From Saprospiraceae bacterium (GTDB lineage: Bacteria > Bacteroidota > Bacteroidia > Chitinophagales > Saprospiraceae), in the NCBI GenBank assembly GCA_022842725.1, contig JALHOZ010000005.1:62001-126000 (forward strand): 64,000 nucleotides of DNA, given 5' to 3'. The notes under the pieces were generated by a model. The model had not been told where the DNA came from and made no database searches. It was given only the letters and a program-made list of their open reading frames with translations. Every line of letters starts with the position of its first letter. Within the stretch, counting starts at the first letter, position 1. Positions 61,747-64,000 of the stretch are shown in pieces. The translations under genes and the position numbers were made by a program.

Positions 61747-62484
61747 ATGTTTTTTCCCATTGGTGATACTCAGGTGACGGGCGGTTACAAACCGATTGTT
61801 AGTTACAGCTTTATAGCAATAAATGTTGTGGTTTTTGTATTGCAGATCTTTTCACCCGGCAATCTTATCTGTGAGTTTGCTGCGGTACCAAAACATATTT
61901 TACAAGGCGAAAATGTGCATACTTTGGTAAGCAGTTTATTTTTGCACGGAAGTTGGATGCACCTTGTTGGTAACATGTTGTTTTTGTGGGTTTTTGCAGA
62001 TAATATTGAAGCTAAGGTGGGCAATGTCACTTTTTTTATATTTTATATAGCTGGAGGTATTTTTGCTACAGCTGCGCATATTTATTTTAGTGCACGAGGT
62101 GTCAATCTGGAGATGATTACGTGTGAGTTGTGTCACACATCAACACCGTGTAATGGTGAAATCAATCCTCATGAATCGATTATCCCAACGCTTGGTGCAA
62201 GTGGGTCAATATCAGCTGTGATGGGAGCCTATTTATTGATGTTTCCGGCATCGAAGGTCAAAGTTTTGATTTTGCTGTTTTTCAGGTCTTTTTATGTGCC
62301 TGCCGTTCTTTTTTTATTATTGTGGTTTGGGCAACAATTGATTTCAGGGATCGGAAGTTTAGGTATGACCACAAGTGGTAGTGAAGGAGTTGCCTGGTGG
62401 GCCCACATCGGAGGATTTGTATTTGGTTTGGGAGCGGGATTGTATTTTTTACCTATTGTCAGAGCTGAAAATGATTTTGAATAA
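61747..62484 (+). CDS. Rhomboid family intramembrane serine protease
   Basis: The ATG at 61747 is chosen because an earlier TTG (61708) would place the promoter box inside the gene. The product has about 245 residues and six transmembrane helices. The catalytic Ser152 is in GASGSISAVMG and the catalytic His220 in WAHIGGFVFGLGAG. The conserved HGSWMHLVGNMLFLW loop and helix 2 region is near residues 70-85. A Cys-containing insertion (CELCHTSTPC) lies near 133. It cleaves membrane proteins within the bilayer; the substrate is unknown. The DUF423 gene follows 11 bases downstream, probably in the same transcript. Confidence 0.9.
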   Translation: MFFPIGDTQVTGGYKPIVSYSFIAINVVVFVLQIFSPGNLICEFAAVPKHILQGENVHTLVSSLFLHGSWMHLVGNMLFLWVFADNIEAKVGNVTFFIFYIAGGIFATAAHIYFSARGVNLEMITCELCHTSTPCNGEINPHESIIPTLGASGSISAVMGAYLLMFPASKVKVLILLFFRSFYVPAVLFLLLWFGQQLISGIGSLGMTTSGSEGVAWWAHIGGFVFGLGAGLYFLPIVRAENDFE

Positions 62485-62495
62485 AACATTAAAAC

Positions 62496-62885
62496 ATGTA
62501 TAAAAAATCTCTTATTGTTGTTGGATTTTTAGGTATGACTGCAGTTGCTTTGGGAGCTTTCGGAGCACATGGGTTAAAACTATTGTTAGAACCTGAACAA
62601 ATGGAAACATTCAGAACAGGTGTATTATATCATTTTATTCATACGCTGGCCATGTTTGTTTTGGTCATTGGAAGACAACATACAAAATCATTGAATCTGA
62701 TGCCCTTGATATTTTTTGCCACCGGAATATTGTTGTTTTGTGGTTCATTGTATCTGTTAAGTTGTAAATCCATTTTAGGAATAGAACACTGGTCATTTTT
62801 GGGTCCTCTTACACCTGTAGGAGGTTTGTTTTTTATAGCCGGTTGGATGAGTGTTATGTTTTTGAAGATTGAAATTAAAAAATGA
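62496..62885 (+). CDS. DUF423 membrane protein
   Basis: This 129-residue protein has four transmembrane segments and the DUF423 hallmark MTAVALGAFGAHGLK near residue 14, then YHFIHTLAMFVL and GPLTPVGGLFFIAGW. This family of small inner-membrane proteins (YwdK/YgdD-like) is widespread but without defined function. It is 11 bases downstream of the rhomboid gene, on the same strand. Confidence 0.92.
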   Translation: MYKKSLIVVGFLGMTAVALGAFGAHGLKLLLEPEQMETFRTGVLYHFIHTLAMFVLVIGRQHTKSLNLMPLIFFATGILLFCGSLYLLSCKSILGIEHWSFLGPLTPVGGLFFIAGWMSVMFLKIEIKK

Positions 62886-63034
62886 GCTAAAAAAAATCAG
62901 AGTCTTTTTAATTTTCAACCTTCAGCATTTAGTTGATGAATTGTGCACGTAATTACTAGGACAGGTAGAGGAAAAATTTGGCGCTAATGAAATTTCTCAA
63001 CTAATCTTTTATTCAATATTGAGCCGGACGTATC

Positions 63035-64000
63035 CTATTTTGGGTACTCAATTCTAACCAGATTTACTTTGTTGATGTATTCACTTGGAACAATCATAGT
63101 ATTTTCTGAAGTTTGTATAGCGTCTTTGAATCTCAGTTTCAGGTTTTGATATTGTGTATTAAGCACACTTTTTCTTTTTACGTTACCAAGAGGGTCTATA
63201 ATGTATTCACTGACCGTATTATTGGATTTTATTTCGTCATTGTAGACAAATTTCAGCCGGGTAGGAGTTATAAATAAAAAACATGAAGAGTACATGGCAT
63301 TATCATCTTGTGAAAACTGTTTTTTATATAATATCTTTTTCCAAAATTCTGTTCCATCAGCATGTAGTGCAATCAAGATGATATCTTCGTTGTAATAATC
63401 AATATAACCACGACCGGTGTAAACATCGCCGAACCTTGAAATTCCTCCTGAACCTGCTCTTCTCAATAATTCTTTTTTAATTTCCAAAACCAAAAGAGTG
63501 CCGCCGTCAGCTCTTAAAATCATATTTTCAATATAAATGTCATTGATTTTTTTGATTTTAGTTGTTTTTTTTCCATACACCTCGCCAATAAATTCCAGGG
63601 AAAATAATTGTTCATTAACCAGTAATTCCACATCTGTTTCCTGTCCTGTAAAGTGATATATAAAATAGCCTACTGCAGCATCCTCAACATTTTTATTCAA
63701 AAGACCTGCAAAACATAACTGATTGTTTTTTTCATCATACTTCATTTTTAATTGACTGATAATATAGTTTTGAGCCCGAAGATATTTGAGATTGTATTCC
63801 TGGTTTTCAATAACCAACAACATAAATGACTCTTCCGAAAGTTTATTCCAGGAACGTGCTTTTTGGCCCAACAAAAATATTTTTCCCCGGTTGGTCAGCA
63901 TGATGCCCATAAAATCGGTCTTAAAATTAAAATTTTTATTTTCTATTTTTCCTGCGTCAAGTATAGCACACTCTTTGTCATTATTCAAAATAATGTAATT
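63035..64000 (-). CDS. Unknown protein, 5' partial at the window edge
   Basis: The frame remains open to the last base of the window; the first possible start inside is a TTG at 63988, but the upstream codons show no stop, so the true N-terminus lies outside. The visible 322 residues have beta-rich repeats (NYIISQLKMKYDEKNNQLCF, LFSLEFIGEVYGKKTTKIKK, TRLKFVYNDEIKSNNTV) like a beta-propeller or a large cytoplasmic or secreted sensor, with no recognised domain. It converges on the DUF423 gene, 149 bases away. Confidence 0.6.
   Translation of the reverse strand, partial: NYIILNNDKECAILDAGKIENKNFNFKTDFMGIMLTNRGKIFLLGQKARSWNKLSEESFMLLVIENQEYNLKYLRAQNYIISQLKMKYDEKNNQLCFAGLLNKNVEDAAVGYFIYHFTGQETDVELLVNEQLFSLEFIGEVYGKKTTKIKKINDIYIENMILRADGGTLLVLEIKKELLRRAGSGGISRFGDVYTGRGYIDYYNEDIILIALHADGTEFWKKILYKKQFSQDDNAMYSSCFLFITPTRLKFVYNDEIKSNNTVSEYIIDPLGNVKRKSVLNTQYQNLKLRFKDAIQTSENTMIVPSEYINKVNLVRIEYPK

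Noticed and set aside
1-64000. Search for tRNA, rRNA, CRISPR, insertion sequence, phage or plasmid signatures
   Set aside because: No cloverleaf-like intergenic sequence, repeated spacers, transposase, integrase or inverted terminal repeats were recognised; reading by eye cannot exclude a small RNA.

Overview
The window looks like chromosomal DNA from a member of the Bacteroidota, most likely a Saprospiria- or Chitinophagia-like free-living bacterium. This rests on several observations: low GC content; secreted proteins ending in type IX secretion (T9SS) type-A sorting domains; a PorV-like barrel; a MoxR/DUF58/BatA/BatB/BatC operon; the acpP-fabF-rnc order; many lipoproteins; almost no Shine-Dalgarno sites; and repeated copies of the Bacteroidota promoter -7 element TAnnTTTG upstream of genes. 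I saw no tRNA, rRNA, CRISPR array, insertion sequence or phage genes. Both end genes (1..1374 and 63035..64000) run off the window.

Layout. 1-3.9 kb: two vanadium-haloperoxidase-like lipoproteins flank an SH3 lipoprotein and a MORN-repeat lipoprotein. 4.2-9.3 kb: uracil-DNA glycosylase, a BamA/TamA-like outer membrane protein, HemW, a DODA-type dioxygenase and a small lipoprotein. 9.3-14.2 kb: O-antigen-ligase-like protein, an ABC permease with His-rich loops and its ATPase, and histidine ammonia-lyase. 14.4-24 kb: a T9SS protein with dockerin-like repeats, an unknown helical protein, a tiny DUF4834-like membrane protein overlapping an RluA-type pseudouridine synthase, a radical SAM/SPASM protein, exonuclease III, an HTH protein and a divergent CsgG-like secreted protein. 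24-34 kb: thiolase and an NAD(P)-binding protein, a PQQ sugar dehydrogenase with its cytochrome c, an ABC exporter, a DUF457 membrane hydrolase, and acpP-fabF-rnc.

34-49.6 kb: a large T9SS-exported GH13 amylase-like enzyme, glycerate kinase, a conserved unknown protein, the six-gene Bat operon (with a fused BatB-BatC and an extra unknown gene), a secreted unknown protein, a VanX-type dipeptidase and a D-2-hydroxyacid dehydrogenase. 49.8-58.8 kb: a TonB-dependent receptor, a 1370-residue secreted protein and a PorV-like barrel, all on one strand. This trio is the best candidate for an undescribed functional unit. 58.9-64 kb: greA, a HIT protein, a MerC-like membrane protein with inverted repeats in its promoter, carbonic anhydrase, a small membrane protein, a rhomboid protease, a DUF423 protein and a truncated unknown gene.

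Most of the window is housekeeping plus cell-envelope and secretion functions. The less ordinary signals are the receptor/secreted-protein/PorV trio with a perfect stem-loop inside it, the Bat fusion at a nine-A run, the His-rich ABC permease, palindromic operator candidates in two promoter regions, and small genes that ordinary length cut-offs would miss. All functional calls are by motif and family recognition from the translated sequence; no database search was run.
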